From Sulfuricaulis sp. (GTDB lineage: Bacteria; Pseudomonadota; Gammaproteobacteria; Acidiferrobacterales; Sulfurifustaceae), in the NCBI RefSeq assembly GCF_024653915.1, contig NZ_JANLGY010000004.1:124001-188000 (forward strand): a DNA stretch of 64,000 nt. The letters are read 5' to 3'. Below, one piece after another: positions 26,701-39,686 of the stretch. Within the stretch, counting starts at the first letter, position 1, and each line of letters starts with the position of its first letter. The position numbers and the translations under genes were made by a program. The notes below the pieces were generated by a model. That model had not been told where the DNA came from. It searched no databases and saw only the letters and a list, made by a program, of their open reading frames with translations.

Positions 26701-29700
26701 TTGGCCGCGGCGGTTCTTGATGAGTACAGCGGCGTCGGCGCGCAACGATGAATTCGCATAGATGACGGAGCTGGCGAGGTGTCCATAGAGTTGCGCGTCG
26801 GCTTCGGTGGCATTGATTTGCCGCAGTACTACCTGGGCGTGGGACCATGCCAGATCGAAGACGCGATCCGCGAGTCGTCGATCCTGGTATTTTTCGACCA
26901 GGCTTAACGCGGCGTCGCGGGTTTCGCCGATGCCGGAAACCATATCGATCGTTGCCGATTCGTCCGGATCGAGTGTTATTCGACAACGGATGGCGACAAT
27001 CGGATCCAGCACTGAGCCGTGACTGCCCGAGAGTGCGGCCGATCCGCTCAAGGCCTGGGGCGAGGCGACCGTGTTGCCACGGCCAATGAATTGCATACGG
27101 TCCGTCTCGTAGGAAATCTCTTCGACGTCCACCCCGTGCACGGCCATCAGGTGAAACATCCATGGTGTCGGCTCATCGAGGGAACGAGGCCGGCGCGTGC
27201 AGAGGATTGCCCGTCGCGAGTCGACGATCTCGGTCTGAACGAAGAGATTACTGAACGCCGGATGCAGCGCGTCCGCATCCGGTGGCGCGAGAACCACTTC
27301 CGCGTAACTCGTCACATCAATCGTTCTGCGTGTCGGAGAGCGGTTGCTGATATGGACGCGACGCAGTTCGATGTCGTCTTCCGGCGAAACGACGATCTCG
27401 GTATGGGTATCGATATCACCGTCACCGACGGAATCCCGGCGGCGAAACTCCGCTCGCCCCTCCGAGAAAATCGCTTCGTAGCTCATTGCCCGTTTGAGCG
27501 TCGGCTGATGCGCGGTTGACCAGCCCTCCCCGCTCGCCACGTCGCGCAGGTAACAGAATGTACCCCAGTTGTCGCAGGTAGTGTCTTCGCGCCAGCGGGT
27601 GACGGCGAGGTTTTTCCACTGACTGTAGCCGCCTCCTGCGTTGGTGACCATCACGTGATATCTGCCGTTCGACAACAACTGCACGGCCGGTATCGGCGTG
27701 TCGGCGCTGTTGTGTACGCGCACCTGCAGCTCCGGACCGCCGGAAGTCGCACGCAGGTCGGAGAACTCTACGGTGCGCGAATAGAACGCCGTGGCCTTGG
27801 GGACTCGTTCGTGGAGCAACATCAGGGTTGCCTGGAACAACGGGTCCGACTCGAAGCGCTTTTGCATCGGCCGGTCGAGGATCAGATAGGCCAGCGCGAG
27901 CAGACTCATGCCCTGGTGATGGGCCATGAATGACCGAACCACCGTGCTCGATTTCCCGCGCTGTTGGCGTGACGGGGTGTAGTCGATGGCTTCATACAGG
28001 CCGAATTTTCCTTCGAGCCCTGCGCCAGCGAGTCGTTCCAGATTTAGGCACGCCGCCTCGGGCGCCACCATCAACGCGAGTACCGAGGCATACGGCGCAA
28101 TGACCAGGTCCTCGGCGAGTCCGCGCTTGAGCCCCATGCTGGGCACGCCAAAGGCGCGGTACTGGTAGTTGAAATGAACGTCGACCGTGTTGTAGCCGGA
28201 TTCCGACATGCCCCATGGCACGCCACGCAGCATCCCATACTCGATCTGTCGGTCCACTGCCTCCCGGCAGGTCTGGTCGAGCAGCGTGTTTTCGTAGGTC
28301 GGCATCACCAGGAGCGGCATAAGGTACTCGAACATCGAACCGCCCCACGAAAGCAGAACCGCCTTGCCACCGGCGGTCGTGAGCTGACGCCCCAGGGCAA
28401 ACCAACTCTCCTGCGGCAGCTCTCCCTGCGCAATGGCAACGAAAGTGGAGAACCTCGCTTCGGAAGCCAACAGGTCGTAGTAACTCAAGTCGCGCCGACG
28501 ATCGTCCACGTTATACCCGATGGCCAGCAAATGGTTCGCTTTGTCGTACAGGAACCCTTGTTCCATGCGCGCGAGTTCGCTTGCTTGCAGAGCCAGGCTT
28601 TCGGTAGCCGTCATCCGCTCATGGGCGCGGCCGCTGGCTTGTGCGATGTACCGTTGAAGCTCACCCAGCCATTCGCGCTCCGCGGACGTTGCTTCCGCGT
28701 CGAGCCAGCGCTCGATGATCGGCAGCGACTCCACCTCAAGTTTGGCCAGTTCCCGCAGCGTGGGGATTGCGCCGATGCCAGGGAATTCGCTGAGCCGGCC
28801 CGGCGCGGCCGGCAGCACACTCCACGGGGCCAGAAACGTCAGTTCGTCGAGTGCACTCTGGCATTGCCGGGCCAGCGTCCGCGCCCACCAGCTTGCATCG
28901 GCCGCAGGCTCAGCGTCGAAGCTGTCGGCAACCTCCGCCGCGCGTGTTGTCAGCCGGTCAAGAGTGAACCGCGCTGCCGTGAGCGTGGTGGGCAGGGAAT
29001 CGCAGGCGGACTCCAGATCTTTCTGAAATTGAGCGAGCGCAGCCGGCGTGACATCTCCCACGGCATCCACGAGGATTCCCAGCGTGTCGCGCAGCCCGTC
29101 AAACCAACGCACCGACAGGATCGGGCGGTCGGGTAGTGACAGCAGACCCGGGCGCAATGTCAGCAGATGACCCGCAAGGTTGCCGCTGTCCACTGTCGAA
29201 ATGTAGGCAGGATGCAGCGGCTTCAGCGACAGCGTGTCGTACCAGTTGTAGAAGTGGCCGAGGTGCCGTTCCAGGGATTGCATCGTGCGCAGTGCGCTCG
29301 CCGTGCGCTCGATGAGTTGTCCGGCGGGAATGTAACCGAAATCGTACGCGGACAGATTCGCGAGCAGCGCCAGCCCCATGTTGGTCGGCGACGTGCGGTG
29401 CGCCACCGCGGTACCACGATAATCCTGATAGTTATCCGGCGGCAGCCAATGATCTTCCGGGCCGACGAAGGTCTCGAAAAACGCCCAGGTCTTACGCGCC
29501 AGCTTGCGCAGGAAGAAAGTTTGGTTGGCCGTCAGTCTGGCTTCACGCCGGGCGAGCGGCCGGCTGATCCACCAGGCAATGGCGGGCGAGACCAGCCATA
29601 AGATCAGTATCGGTCCCGCCACGACCAGCGCCGCCGGATTCGACAGCACCAGAACCAGCGCCGTGGCCATGGCGATAACCGGGGCAGTCCACATCGACTG

Positions 29701-32568
29701 GAAAGAGGTAGTGAGATCCGTGCGGCTGTCGCGATCAGATTCGCTCGATGGATTCCATTCGAGAAGTCGCTGGTGCGTGATCAGCATCCGTCCCACCGTG
29801 CGCACAATCGCATCCAGGCTGAAGACCGCTTCATAGGGAAGGCACGCGAGCGCAAAAGCCGCCTGGGCGAGGCGCTGGCCGATGTCGTGTACGACGGCGG
29901 CGAGATGCTGAGTCAGCAGAACGTCGACCGGTTTCTGAAACATCTCCAGCGTAGCGGCAATCAAGGACGGGATCAGGATGATTCCGATCACCGCCAGGGT
30001 CCAGAACCAGGCCGATGCCAAGTCCGTCCAGCCCAGCAGCAACAGCAGCGTCAACGCTGCCGGCACGAGACTGCGCCGCAGGTTGTCGAAGAGTTTCCAT
30101 TGTGACAGCCACGACAGCGGGTTCTTCTGCCGGTGCGCACCGGGACCGGGAACGCGCCGCCACAACCAGCGCGCCAGCTGCCAATCGCCGCGTATCCAGC
30201 GATGGCGACGGTTCACGTCCGCGCTGTAGAACGAGGGATATTCTTCGTACAAATCTACATCGCTCAACATCCCCGATCGAGCATAACACCCTTCCAGGAG
30301 ATCGTGACTGAGGATGCGGTTCTCGGGAAAGCGATCCTTCAGCGACCGCTCGAACGCATCGATGTCGTAGATTCCCTTGCCAATGAACGAGCCTTCATGG
30401 AACACGTCCTGGTAAACGTCGGAGACGGCGCGCGTATACGGGTCGATGCCCGATTCACCCCCGTACAATTGCGCGTAACGCGAACGGTTCGTGCCCGGCA
30501 GGCTTGCGCTCACGCGCGGTTGCAGGATACCGTAGCCCTCACCGACGCGTTGCTTGTCTTCGTCGTAGCGCGCGCGATTCAGCGGGTGCGCCATGGTTCC
30601 CACAAACTGCCGTGCAGAGTCGCGCGGCAGTTGCGTGTCCGTGTCAAGCGTAATGACATACTTCATGTTCAATAAAGCGTCGATGTTACCGACAACCAGC
30701 GAGAAGCGTCCTATTGAGCCCCCGCGCAACAGCAAATTCAAATCTGCCAGCTTCCCGCGCTTGCGCTCGTAGCCCATCCAGATACGGTCGCGTGGATTCC
30801 AGCGGCGCGGACGATGAAAAAGAAAGAAAGTGTCAGTGTTTGACCTCTGGTATTTTTCATTCAGCTCTTCGATTTTCCTCTGCACCAATTGCAATAGCGG
30901 TTCGTCCTCCGGCAGCGTTTCTTCGCGCGCGTCCCGAAAATCCGTCAACAGGCCGAAGCGCAGATTTTCGTCCTGATTTGCCAGGAACCGGACTTCCAGC
31001 GCCTCGATCAGATCCTCGATGTTCTGAGCGCTTGTGAGCATCGTCGGGATAATCGCCAGAGTGCGGGAGTCCGGCGGAATTCCCGTGGAGAAGTCCATTC
31101 GCGGCAGTGGATGTGGCGCTGCCAGCAAGGTTGCCAGCCAGTTCACCAGCGCTACTGCCAACTGACTGGTGGCCAGGAGCGAGAGGATGCCAATCAGCAC
31201 CAGTGCCCCATCGGAGAACTCGCTGGCACGTGCCTGCGCCAACAAGCCACCGGTGAGGATCGCTGTGATCAGCGTGATCGTGCCGAGATACAGGAGCAAT
31301 GGGCATTTGCGAGCCGTTCTGCGCAGCGTTTCGGAGGTGGAAAGGCGTATCCCCGCCGCTCGTTCGAGCCGTGGTAATCCCTTATCGATCAGGTAGCAAC
31401 CCACATGCACTTTTCGATCGTCGACGCCTTGTTTAATCGACGCGGCGTTCCGTGCCAGCTGGATTGCTGCGCGCGCTACGTCGGCTTCGGACAGGTGGCT
31501 ACGCTTGGCAATCCTCTCGATGACATGCCGGTAGCGATCACGGGTGGCAAAATCCATCTTGTCATAGGTCTTTCCCGGGTCCTCACGTAGTGTCTGCTCG
31601 ACAACGCTTGTCGTCTCGACAAATTCGCGCCAGTCCATCGTCCCCAAAAATCGAAGACTGCCGATACTGTTGCTGATGGAAACCTGGTCGGCCGCCTGCA
31701 GTTGATTTCCTGACTGCACTAATTGCTCGATCGTCAGGCCCGATTCAGAGAGTTGTTGTTCAATCCAGGTCAGCGGCAATGCCAAAGCCGGGCTCTGCCC
31801 CTGTAGCCGGCGCGCAAATTCGGAAACGAACGGGGTCGTCATCGGCGGGTTTGACCGCGCCATGTCCGCGATCACCAGGATGAGATTCTTTGGATCTTTC
31901 TCGGCCATCTCTATCATCTGGTCGGCCCAGAAATCGGCCAGGTTACGGTCAATCCGGCCGGCGGCGCTGCCGGCGGCAACGCGCCGGAGATTCTCGATCA
32001 AGGCCAGGCGCAGCATGATGGGGATGGCCCACAATTCACCCAGCTTGAGGGCGGTGACCGACTGGTAGGATGCGACGAAACGGCGGAGGCTTTCTGGATC
32101 CACCCTTCCATCGCCATGCGCGATCGTCTCCAGCGCGATGTCATACGCGCGCGGAAGTCCAGCCGAAGGGCCGTGAGCCAGGCGTGGCAGTTCCCGGCTG
32201 TAACCCTTCGGCAGGTGTCTCTTGGCCGTGCGAATCTGTTCTTCGATCAGGTAGAAGTTATCGAGTAGCCATTCACCCGCCGGTGTAATCTGGCGGTTTT
32301 CCGTGATCGCCGTTGTCAGCAGCTTGCAGGCGCCGATCAGGACGCTTTCATTCTCAGCCAACCGCGTCAGGAGCCGGTCCGCGGCGCGTCCCAGGCCTAA
32401 CTTGTGCGAGCCCGCCAGGGCCTTGCCATGCTGGTCCATCTGGTCGCTGCTGAACAGCTCCGATCGCAGCGGCGGTTCGTCGCCGGAGTATTCCGAAGCC
32501 GAACGATTTCCGCGGAAGCTCGCCATGTCACGCAAGTTTCTGAAAATAGTCTTGCTGCTCACCTTCAA
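23797..32568 (-). CDS. ndvB: cyclic beta-1,2-glucan synthase
   Basis: 2,923 residues, the typical size of NdvB/ChvB. The inner-membrane enzyme initiates, elongates and cyclises periplasmic osmoregulated beta-1,2-glucan. The N-terminal cytosolic domain is followed by membrane segments near 430 and 470, a GT84 domain with [10 protein letters not shown] near residue 640 and [20 protein letters not shown] near 790, more membrane helices (about 840-1010), a glucoamylase-like domain ([10 protein letters not shown] near 1458, [13 protein letters not shown] near 1550) and a GH94 module with acid residue in [13 protein letters not shown] near 2589. The TTG start at 32568 is backed by AAGGAG ten bases upstream. 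Intact, no frameshift. Confidence 0.92.
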   Translation of the reverse strand: MKVSSKTIFRNLRDMASFRGNRSASEYSGDEPPLRSELFSSDQMDQHGKALAGSHKLGLGRAADRLLTRLAENESVLIGACKLLTTAITENRQITPAGEWLLDNFYLIEEQIRTAKRHLPKGYSRELPRLAHGPSAGLPRAYDIALETIAHGDGRVDPESLRRFVASYQSVTALKLGELWAIPIMLRLALIENLRRVAAGSAAGRIDRNLADFWADQMIEMAEKDPKNLILVIADMARSNPPMTTPFVSEFARRLQGQSPALALPLTWIEQQLSESGLTIEQLVQSGNQLQAADQVSISNSIGSLRFLGTMDWREFVETTSVVEQTLREDPGKTYDKMDFATRDRYRHVIERIAKRSHLSEADVARAAIQLARNAASIKQGVDDRKVHVGCYLIDKGLPRLERAAGIRLSTSETLRRTARKCPLLLYLGTITLITAILTGGLLAQARASEFSDGALVLIGILSLLATSQLAVALVNWLATLLAAPHPLPRMDFSTGIPPDSRTLAIIPTMLTSAQNIEDLIEALEVRFLANQDENLRFGLLTDFRDAREETLPEDEPLLQLVQRKIEELNEKYQRSNTDTFFLFHRPRRWNPRDRIWMGYERKRGKLADLNLLLRGGSIGRFSLVVGNIDALLNMKYVITLDTDTQLPRDSARQFVGTMAHPLNRARYDEDKQRVGEGYGILQPRVSASLPGTNRSRYAQLYGGESGIDPYTRAVSDVYQDVFHEGSFIGKGIYDIDAFERSLKDRFPENRILSHDLLEGCYARSGMLSDVDLYEEYPSFYSADVNRRHRWIRGDWQLARWLWRRVPGPGAHRQKNPLSWLSQWKLFDNLRRSLVPAALTLLLLLGWTDLASAWFWTLAVIGIILIPSLIAATLEMFQKPVDVLLTQHLAAVVHDIGQRLAQAAFALACLPYEAVFSLDAIVRTVGRMLITHQRLLEWNPSSESDRDSRTDLTTSFQSMWTAPVIAMATALVLVLSNPAALVVAGPILILWLVSPAIAWWISRPLARREARLTANQTFFLRKLARKTWAFFETFVGPEDHWLPPDNYQDYRGTAVAHRTSPTNMGLALLANLSAYDFGYIPAGQLIERTASALRTMQSLERHLGHFYNWYDTLSLKPLHPAYISTVDSGNLAGHLLTLRPGLLSLPDRPILSVRWFDGLRDTLGILVDAVGDVTPAALAQFQKDLESACDSLPTTLTAARFTLDRLTTRAAEVADSFDAEPAADASWWARTLARQCQSALDELTFLAPWSVLPAAPGRLSEFPGIGAIPTLRELAKLEVESLPIIERWLDAEATSAEREWLGELQRYIAQASGRAHERMTATESLALQASELARMEQGFLYDKANHLLAIGYNVDDRRRDLSYYDLLASEARFSTFVAIAQGELPQESWFALGRQLTTAGGKAVLLSWGGSMFEYLMPLLVMPTYENTLLDQTCREAVDRQIEYGMLRGVPWGMSESGYNTVDVHFNYQYRAFGVPSMGLKRGLAEDLVIAPYASVLALMVAPEAACLNLERLAGAGLEGKFGLYEAIDYTPSRQQRGKSSTVVRSFMAHHQGMSLLALAYLILDRPMQKRFESDPLFQATLMLLHERVPKATAFYSRTVEFSDLRATSGGPELQVRVHNSADTPIPAVQLLSNGRYHVMVTNAGGGYSQWKNLAVTRWREDTTCDNWGTFCYLRDVASGEGWSTAHQPTLKRAMSYEAIFSEGRAEFRRRDSVGDGDIDTHTEIVVSPEDDIELRRVHISNRSPTRRTIDVTSYAEVVLAPPDADALHPAFSNLFVQTEIVDSRRAILCTRRPRSLDEPTPWMFHLMAVHGVDVEEISYETDRMQFIGRGNTVASPQALSGSAALSGSHGSVLDPIVAIRCRITLDPDESATIDMVSGIGETRDAALSLVEKYQDRRLADRVFDLAWSHAQVVLRQINATEADAQLYGHLASSVIYANSSLRADAAVLIKNRRGQSGLWGYAISGDLPIVLLQIGDPANIDLVRQLVQAHAYWRLKGLAVDLVIWNEDRAGYRQLLQEQIMGLIAAGVEAHVIDRRGGIFVRPAEQISNEDRILLQSVARAIFTDNRGTLAEQIDRRGPAEVRVPRLKPTRRQRGERPIVTKLPRRDLILFNGLGGFTRDGHEYVITTAPGQVTPAPWVNVLANPHFGSVISENGLAYTWSENAHEFRLTPWHNDPVSDASGEAFYLRDEDSGHFWSPTPLPSRGAGDYVTRHGFGYSVFEHTEGGIRSELTVYVAVDAAIKFAVLKVRNASGQPRKLSATGYVEWVLGDLRPKSAMHVTTEIDLGNGAIYARNPYSTEYSERVAFFDVDDTTRTITCDRTEFLGRNGTLKHPAAMNRARLSGKLGAALDPCAAIQVSFELADGQEREIIYRLGVGRDAIAAGHLVQRYRGPAVARAALDAVYQYWNHTLGAVQVETPEPSLNVLTNGWLLYQTLACRLWARSGYYQSGGAFGFRDQLQDTMALIHAEPQRVREQLLLCASRQFQEGDVQHWWHPPSGRGVRTHCSDDYLWLPLATCRYVLTTGDTGVLDESVHFLEGPPVNAEDDSYYDLPGRSGEAASLYQHCVRAIERGLRFGEHGLPLMGTGDWNDGMNLVGNHGKGESVWLGFFLSEVLKQFAKVARLRDDPAFAERCQEEGIQLRQNIEQHGWDGAWYRRAYFDDGTPLGSAANPECRIDSISQSWAVLSGAGDVQRARLAMEAVDQHLVRRDSALIQLLDPPFDKSPLNPGYIKGYVPGVRENGGQYTHAAIWAAMAFARLGDSRRAWELLAMINPVNHGKTPAGVATYKVEPYVAAADVYALAPHTGRGGWTWYTGSAGWMYRLIVESLLGLRLEVDKLHFAPCLPADWKAFKMHYRYRETVYHIIVSQTQGADNAKIGEMRVTVDGVERHDQTIPLVDDRQEHSVEVRMYAPQTVNELAPTLA

Positions 32569-32693
32569 CTGTTAAGGTCTCCTTCTTTCTCTGAAATAAG
32601 GACTTCAGTGACTAAATGTTGAGGTGGAGCTTTCCCCCATATAACCTGCGGGAAAAAGGGTAGGAATAAGCGATTAGAACACTAACCCTTTCA

Positions 32694-34604
<1,911 letters not shown>

Positions 34605-34673
34605 GGAGCTTAATCAAATCAGCACGGAAAGATTGGTATGGGGAAGAACCGCACTTCTGAGTATTGAGATATT

Positions 34674-34916
34674 TTACTTCAGGTATCCATCGATGGCCGG
34701 GCTTGGATTACCGCGAAACTTCTCAGTGTTCTCAATTCCTGTCGAGGCCAGATTGACGATGAACACGACGACATAGGCGATGGTCCCGAGAATCAGGCAA
34801 GCGGTAATCATCTTTAAGACCAGCCTGAGTTTGAAATAAGCTAATACGCACACTGCAGCCACCACGGTGCCGGCAGGATACGGATTGGCGGAGATAAAAT
34901 CGAGTATTCCCTGCAT
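34674..34916 (-). CDS. small two-helix membrane protein
   Basis: 80 residues from ATG 34916, preceded by AGGAGG at seven bases; the frame is open to 34979 but would overlap the selO region. Two hydrophobic helices: YPAGTVVAAVCVLAYFKL and MITACLILGTIAYVVVFIVNLA. No family recognised. Short polar C terminus (NTEKFRGNPSPAIDGYLK). Confidence 0.65.
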   Translation of the reverse strand: MQGILDFISANPYPAGTVVAAVCVLAYFKLRLVLKMITACLILGTIAYVVVFIVNLASTGIENTEKFRGNPSPAIDGYLK

Positions 34917-35037
34917 CGAGCCTCCTGGATTCACCGTGCTCCAAATAATATCGCGATAGAGAAACCACTTATACCACATGCTTACTGCCGTGAGGCGCGC
35001 CGGTCTCGGTAATGTTTACTCCTGTTACACTGTGTCC

Positions 35038-36507
35038 ATGCGGAAACTCGAACAACTTGTATTTGATAATACCTTTGCGCGCCTGCCAGAAGCGTTTCAC
35101 AGCCGCCTCTGCCCTTCGCCGTTGCCGGCGCCGTATCTGGTCAGCTTCAACTCCGCGGCCGCCGCTCTGTTAGACCTCGATCCGGCGCAAGCCACGCGCG
35201 CTGACTTTGCGGGATATTTCATTGGCAATCGCCTGCTGCCCGGGGCCGAGCCGCTGGCGATGCTCTATTCAGGGCACCAGTTCGGACACTATGTGCCGCA
35301 ACTGGGCGACGGGCGCGCAATCTTGCTGGGTGAAATCAAGAACAGCGCCGGGGAACACTGGGACGTGCAGCTGAAAGGCGCCGGCCCTACTCCCTTCTCA
35401 CGCAACAGCGACGGCCGCGCCGTGCTGCGCTCCAGCATCCGCGAATACCTGTGCTCGGAGGCCATGCATGGCTTGGGGATACCCACCACGCGCGCGCTGT
35501 GCATCATTGGCAGCGACGAAGAGGTCTTCCGCGAATCCATCGAAACCGCCGCTGTCATCACGCGCCTATCCCCCTCACATGTGCGCTTTGGCTCATTCGA
35601 AGTGTTTTACTACAACGACCAGCACGATTCACTGCCCGTGCTCGCCGATTACGTCATCGCCAAACATTTTCCGCATTTATCAAACGCGCCCGACAAATAT
35701 GTGCTTTTTCTGAATGAAGTCGTCACGCGTACCGCGCAGCTGATGGCCCACTGGCAGGCCGTGGGTTTTTCGCACGGCGTCATGAACACCGACAACATGT
35801 CTATCCTCGGGCTGACCTTCGACTATGGGCCGTTCGGCTTCATGGACGCCTACGATCCCGGTTATGTCTGCAATCATTCTGACTATCACGGGCGCTACGC
35901 CTACCGGCAGCAACCGCAAATCGGCCACTGGAATCTCAGTTGCCTGGCGCAGGCGCTGTTGCCGATCCTGCCGGTGGAAGCGGCGAAAGCATCCCTGGAA
36001 AGCTTTGTTCCGGCATACACCGAGCACTACCGACAATTAATGGGTCGGAAATTGGGCCTCACGCAGACAAGCGCGGAAGATATGCCGTTGATCAATACGC
36101 TGCTGGAAATAATGCACGCCGGCCATGTGGACTATACCAATCTGTTTCGCAGCTTGAGCCGTTTCAATACCGCTGCGGGTGAGAAGAACGCCCTGCTGCG
36201 TGACCAATTTACCGATCGCGCCGCGTTCGACGCCTGGGCCAGGAATTATCATGCACGCTTGCAGCGAGAACCCGGTACGGACGCCGTGCGCGAAGCGCGC
36301 ATGAACAAGGTCAATCCCAAATACATCTTGCGCAATTATCTGGCGCAAAACGCCATTGCCCAAGCCGGGCGGGGACATGATTTTTCCGAAGTGGATCGCT
36401 TGTTGACTATCCTTCAGCATCCTTTTGACGAACAACCGGAGATGGGGAGTTATGCCGCACCACCGCCAGACTGGGCGCAACATATCGAGGTAAGTTGCTC
36501 GTCTTAA
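35038..36507 (+). CDS. selO: protein adenylyltransferase SelO (YdiU)
   Basis: Pseudokinase-fold enzyme that transfers AMP to Ser, Thr and Tyr of other proteins in redox regulation. 489 residues from ATG 35038, where family similarity begins (MRKLEQLVFDNTFARLP); the open frame to 34978 adds an unlikely leader. YSGHQFGHYVPQLGDGRA, DVQLKGAGPTPFSRNSDGRAVLRSS, GIPTTRAL, VGFSHGVMNTDNMSILG and DYGPFGFMDAYDPGYVCNHSD are hallmark blocks. The C terminus SCSS keeps the cysteine that is selenocysteine in vertebrate SelO. Convergent with the next gene, 24 bases apart. Confidence 0.93.
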   Translation: MRKLEQLVFDNTFARLPEAFHSRLCPSPLPAPYLVSFNSAAAALLDLDPAQATRADFAGYFIGNRLLPGAEPLAMLYSGHQFGHYVPQLGDGRAILLGEIKNSAGEHWDVQLKGAGPTPFSRNSDGRAVLRSSIREYLCSEAMHGLGIPTTRALCIIGSDEEVFRESIETAAVITRLSPSHVRFGSFEVFYYNDQHDSLPVLADYVIAKHFPHLSNAPDKYVLFLNEVVTRTAQLMAHWQAVGFSHGVMNTDNMSILGLTFDYGPFGFMDAYDPGYVCNHSDYHGRYAYRQQPQIGHWNLSCLAQALLPILPVEAAKASLESFVPAYTEHYRQLMGRKLGLTQTSAEDMPLINTLLEIMHAGHVDYTNLFRSLSRFNTAAGEKNALLRDQFTDRAAFDAWARNYHARLQREPGTDAVREARMNKVNPKYILRNYLAQNAIAQAGRGHDFSEVDRLLTILQHPFDEQPEMGSYAAPPPDWAQHIEVSCSS

Positions 36508-36531
36508 ATGCCGCCACTCCCACGGAGTCTG

Positions 36532-37236
36532 TTAGCAGGCCCAACGCGGTACGCTTCCCCACCCTTTCCGTAGTTCCCGGTCGTGAATATGAAAATCCGG
36601 ATGGTTTTTCTGCACTAACGACCAAAATCGTTGCGAGTGATTCATTTCCACCAGGTGGCAGAGCTCATGGATCATCACGTAACGAACCAGCTCGGGTGCA
36701 AGAAACAACAGTTTGGCGTTCAGGGTGATCGCCTTGTGGTGCGAACAACTTCCCCAGCGGGTGCGTTGGCGTTTGATGTAGACATGCCTGAACGCGAAAC
36801 CCAGTTGCTTGCTCAATTCCCCAAGGCGCGGCGCCAGCTGCGCGTAGGCCTGGCGTGCGAGCCATCGCACGAGTGCGGCGCGGCTGGCGTGTTCGTCCGT
36901 GATTCGACCGTGAATCAATAGCTGGCCCGGGCCAATTTCACGCACCGTGGCCCACGACGCGCCTCCTTCCTTCGCGGTAACTCGCCACACTTGGCCCAGC
37001 GCCGGCAGCTTGATCTCGTCCGGCAATTTCCAGACAGCCTCGGGCTCATGCCTCATGCGCTCAGCCTCGGTGCGTTCCAGTGCCGCGCGAATCCAGGACT
37101 GCTTTTGTTCTAACATGGCGGGTAGCCGTGCCGGGTTATAGCCTTTGGGCACCACCACCTCCAGACCGCTCTGTGGCGTTACGCGCAAACGAACATGCCG
37201 CGCACGCTTGCTCTCCCGCAAACGATATTCGAACAA
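36532..37236 (-). CDS. YgjP-like (DUF45) zinc metallopeptidase
   Basis: 234 residues of the YgjP/WLM-like family. The zinc site is HELCHLVEMNHSQRFW (HExxH plus a distal His), preceded by the QRTRWGSCSHHKAITLN block. The N-terminal half has the usual beta-rich part (RHVRLRVTPQSGLEVVVPKG). Substrate unknown; the family is often linked to type I restriction subunits, though no such gene adjoins here. The start appears to be TTG 37236, eight bases after the upstream stop, and is uncertain. Confidence 0.85.
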   Translation of the reverse strand: MFEYRLRESKRARHVRLRVTPQSGLEVVVPKGYNPARLPAMLEQKQSWIRAALERTEAERMRHEPEAVWKLPDEIKLPALGQVWRVTAKEGGASWATVREIGPGQLLIHGRITDEHASRAALVRWLARQAYAQLAPRLGELSKQLGFAFRHVYIKRQRTRWGSCSHHKAITLNAKLLFLAPELVRYVMIHELCHLVEMNHSQRFWSLVQKNHPDFHIHDRELRKGWGSVPRWAC

Positions 37237-37244
37237 GGCTTTGC

Positions 37245-37805
37245 TCAGCGGTAACCGTGAGGTGCCATGGGTGTTTTTTGACGCGTCAGCACTTTGTCAA
37301 TGTTGATCGATACAGCTTTGGTGCCACTCACCACGGGGGCGCTCACGCCTTCCAGATCGCCGTCTTGCACGTCGGCCATGCCGGACTTGGTGACGCGCGC
37401 GACTACGATAACCTCGGGTGCGCTCGATAATTTCACTTGTGGATTCATGCCCTGGCTATCATCCAGGACCACGGTGGTGGGCAGGTCTTTAACCTGTTTG
37501 CGTACAATCGCCAGTGGCATACGCGGCCCACTCGTGGCGCGCGCGAAGATAAATACCACGTCATCCGGCGCAGCCTTCTTGGCCACCTTGGGGCTTAACG
37601 ACACCGTTACCTTGAGAGCTGTCCCCGCTGCCGCGGAGGAATTCTTGATGTCGGTTGTTTCCAGGGAGTGCATGGGCGGCGTATTGGCCGCCGGCGTGGC
37701 GGCCGTGGCATCCGGGCTGCGCTGGCAACCGGAAGCGGTGATGCCGGCAATAACAGCAATCATGCTGACGTACATGGCCGCTTGTGGAATTCTGGAAATC
37801 CTCAT
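37245..37805 (-). CDS. lipoprotein with a CcmI/CycH C-terminal-like domain
   Basis: 186 residues. A hydrophobic N-terminal segment ends in ITASGCQRS, a probable lipobox with Cys near 27. The rest (KVTVSLSPKVAKKAAPDDVV, ATSGPRMPLAIVRKQVKDLP, VLDDSQGMNPQVKLSS) closely follows the periplasmic C-terminal domain of the cytochrome c maturation protein CcmI, which binds apocytochrome. Here it is detached from the CcmI membrane and TPR parts, and no other ccm gene is in view. It lies immediately upstream of the metallopeptidase on the same strand. Confidence 0.7.
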   Translation of the reverse strand: MRISRIPQAAMYVSMIAVIAGITASGCQRSPDATAATPAANTPPMHSLETTDIKNSSAAAGTALKVTVSLSPKVAKKAAPDDVVFIFARATSGPRMPLAIVRKQVKDLPTTVVLDDSQGMNPQVKLSSAPEVIVVARVTKSGMADVQDGDLEGVSAPVVSGTKAVSINIDKVLTRQKTPMAPHGYR

Positions 37806-37865
37806 GTGCTCTCCTTAAGATACGTAAAATACGAAACAGAGTGAGCGTGTGCGGGTCATTGTAAA

Positions 37866-37883
37866 CCACTCAGACTTGAGTGG
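37866..37883 (-). terminator. weak terminator-like hairpin
   Basis: CCACTCA-GACT-TGAGTGG forms a 7-bp stem with a 4-base loop. On the minus strand only TTTACA follows. It lies 24 bases after the stop of the transglycosylase gene. Confidence 0.35.
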
Positions 37884-37906
37884 CCCTGAAATTTTCTCCC
37901 AGCACA

Positions 37907-38776
37907 TTATTCCGTCTGCTCCACAGCGGTCGCCATCCGGACGAATAAGCGCTTCATCGCGTTGAGCTGCGCGAGATAAGCGCTGACGTCGTGATCGCCA
38001 CAGCGTTGGCCGGCGGCCAGCCGAAAGCCGCGCTTGGCGTAGACCTCACCCGCCCCGGCGCCGCACAGGTGCATCACGCCGGCCAGGTCTTGCTTCTGTT
38101 GAAGTGTCGCGCGAACGATGTGCCGGCGCTCAAGCGTGTTGGCGATACGGCGATCCAAATAGGCGGACGTCAGCTCGACGGCATGGGACGGCACCACACG
38201 CGTGTAGAGACTATTGAACCAGCACGAACGCCAATCGTGCCAAGGCCCATCCTCGACCACGACATGGTCGTGAATGCAGTGGCGCCTGGCCTCGGCGAAG
38301 GTCGTATCGGTGAACTGGTACATGCCGACCGCGCTCGACGCCGGTCGGTACAGCTCGAAGAGATTCCACGATGGGCGCCAGCGCCAGTACGTCCGGGCCA
38401 CCGGGTTGCCCGCCCCCTCGATTTGGGCAAGCGCGGCCAGCAGATCGGGCGTGATGACGGCAGTGGCGTGCGCACGGAAAATCGGCTGGTACTGCCGCCA
38501 TGTCGCGGCCGGCATTTTGGTGAGCGCATGGCTTACGGGAAAAAACAACTCGGCCGGCTTGCGTACAACTTGGTACACCCAGTTGGTCGCGGACCAGAGC
38601 GCCAGAACGACGACAGCGACAAGGATAAGTTGGACCGTCAGCGGTGCGTTCCGCAGTGCTCGAAAAATCCGCCCACGTCGCCGGGCACTCGGCCAAAACA
38701 TCGCCAGACGCGAACGACGTCGGTATTTTTTTCGCTTCTTCCTGGAGGTGCTTCGGGTTGCGCGTGAACGTGTCAT
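37907..38776 (-). CDS. membrane-anchored lytic transglycosylase-like protein
   Basis: 289 residues. The N terminus is very basic (RKKRKKYRRRSRLAMFW), then one membrane helix (LTVQLILVAVVVLALWSATNWV) and a periplasmic SLT-type lysozyme fold: LLAALAQIEGAGNPVAR with the catalytic glutamate near residue 120, then SSAVGMYQFTDTTFAEAR. It would cleave peptidoglycan glycan strands. The basic tail may act as a topogenic or nucleic-acid-binding patch. No secretion or pilus genes are next to it. Confidence 0.8.
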   Translation of the reverse strand: MTRSRATRSTSRKKRKKYRRRSRLAMFWPSARRRGRIFRALRNAPLTVQLILVAVVVLALWSATNWVYQVVRKPAELFFPVSHALTKMPAATWRQYQPIFRAHATAVITPDLLAALAQIEGAGNPVARTYWRWRPSWNLFELYRPASSAVGMYQFTDTTFAEARRHCIHDHVVVEDGPWHDWRSCWFNSLYTRVVPSHAVELTSAYLDRRIANTLERRHIVRATLQQKQDLAGVMHLCGAGAGEVYAKRGFRLAAGQRCGDHDVSAYLAQLNAMKRLFVRMATAVEQTE

Positions 38777-38809
38777 GAAGGCGCCAATAAGCGCTAAGTC
38801 AAAACTGAC

Positions 38810-39283
38810 CTACTCCACGTTTTGGCGGGCGGCGCGCATGGCGCGCTCGCGTGCGGCGATCTGTGCCGGGCGCGGGACATACAGCAGATCAGCGATCTTG
38901 TGCACCAGCGTGCGCTCGAATCGATCAATTTCGTGGTCGGCGGAGGCCACTTGCCACATATGTTCGATCACCTGCTCCTTCTGCGCCGGGGTGTAGTGCT
39001 TGTTGATGAGCGCGGTGAACTGATAATAATCAGTGGCTTCTTCGGCTTCTTCTTCCGCCAAGCGCAGCAGCGTAGCCATTTCCTCGGTTGTCAGCTCGAA
39101 ACGCGACTTGATCGCCGCCGTCATGGCATGGCGCTCGACCTCCTTCAGCTCGCCGTCCATGCGCATGGTCTCGAACAACAGCGCGGCTGTGGCTACCTGC
39201 AGCGCATGCTCCGCACTTTCTCCCTGCTCCCGGCTGGCCGGGAGGATGTGCCGGTCGAAGAATTGTTTGAGGTTTTGCAACAT
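38810..39283 (-). CDS. TerB-like (tellurite resistance B fold) protein
   Basis: 157 residues, all helical. LQVATAALLFETMRMDGELKEVERHAM and the second half QVASADHEIDRFERTLVHKIADLLYVP are the two acidic metal-binding helical repeats of the TerB fold. Such single-domain proteins are common outside tellurite operons and their role is unclear. Monocistronic by appearance. Confidence 0.82.
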   Translation of the reverse strand: MLQNLKQFFDRHILPASREQGESAEHALQVATAALLFETMRMDGELKEVERHAMTAAIKSRFELTTEEMATLLRLAEEEAEEATDYYQFTALINKHYTPAQKEQVIEHMWQVASADHEIDRFERTLVHKIADLLYVPRPAQIAARERAMRAARQNVE

Positions 39284-39405
39284 GAGAGTCGAGGATATTA
39301 CCGGAATTGAATGGGCGCGCGCATAATTGATCTTTAGCGTTTTACTCGGTTGATATACCCGTGAAAAGATGCTGAGCTAATCGCGCAACATTAAAGGAGC
39401 GGCTT

Positions 39406-39594
39406 ATGAAAATCATAACAATATTGGTCATTCTGGCTCTCCTCGCTACTGTCATCTCCATGGTGGCAGGGCTCAGGTCCATGACCAAGGGTGGTGTGTA
39501 TGATGACAAGCACAGCGGCCAACTCATGAACGCCCGCATCATTTTTCAAGGCATTGCCATACTTTTGCTCATTATGGCGCTATTGGCGGCCTAG
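39406..39594 (+). CDS. twin-transmembrane small protein (DUF2909 type)
   Basis: 62 residues: helix 1 IITILVILALLATVISMVAGL, a short loop MTKGGVYDDKHSGQLMNAR, helix 2 IIFQGIAILLLIMALLA. The AAAGGAG ribosome binding site is at a good distance before ATG 39406. This two-helix layout matches DUF2909 proteins found beside cytochrome c oxidase assembly genes in proteobacteria, though none are adjacent here. Confidence 0.75.
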   Translation: MKIITILVILALLATVISMVAGLRSMTKGGVYDDKHSGQLMNARIIFQGIAILLLIMALLAA

Positions 39595-39686
39595 GCGACA
39601 TCAGACGTGACGGAGAAACTGCCGGAAGCCCGGTATGAAGAAGGCAGGTGGTAAATCGGGGCTGATCGCCGGTGCAGCTCAAGTCG

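Noticed and set aside
24625-26751. Plus-strand frames of 372 and 315 codons opposite ndvB
   Set aside because: Shadows of the GH94 and beta-sandwich part of the synthase gene.
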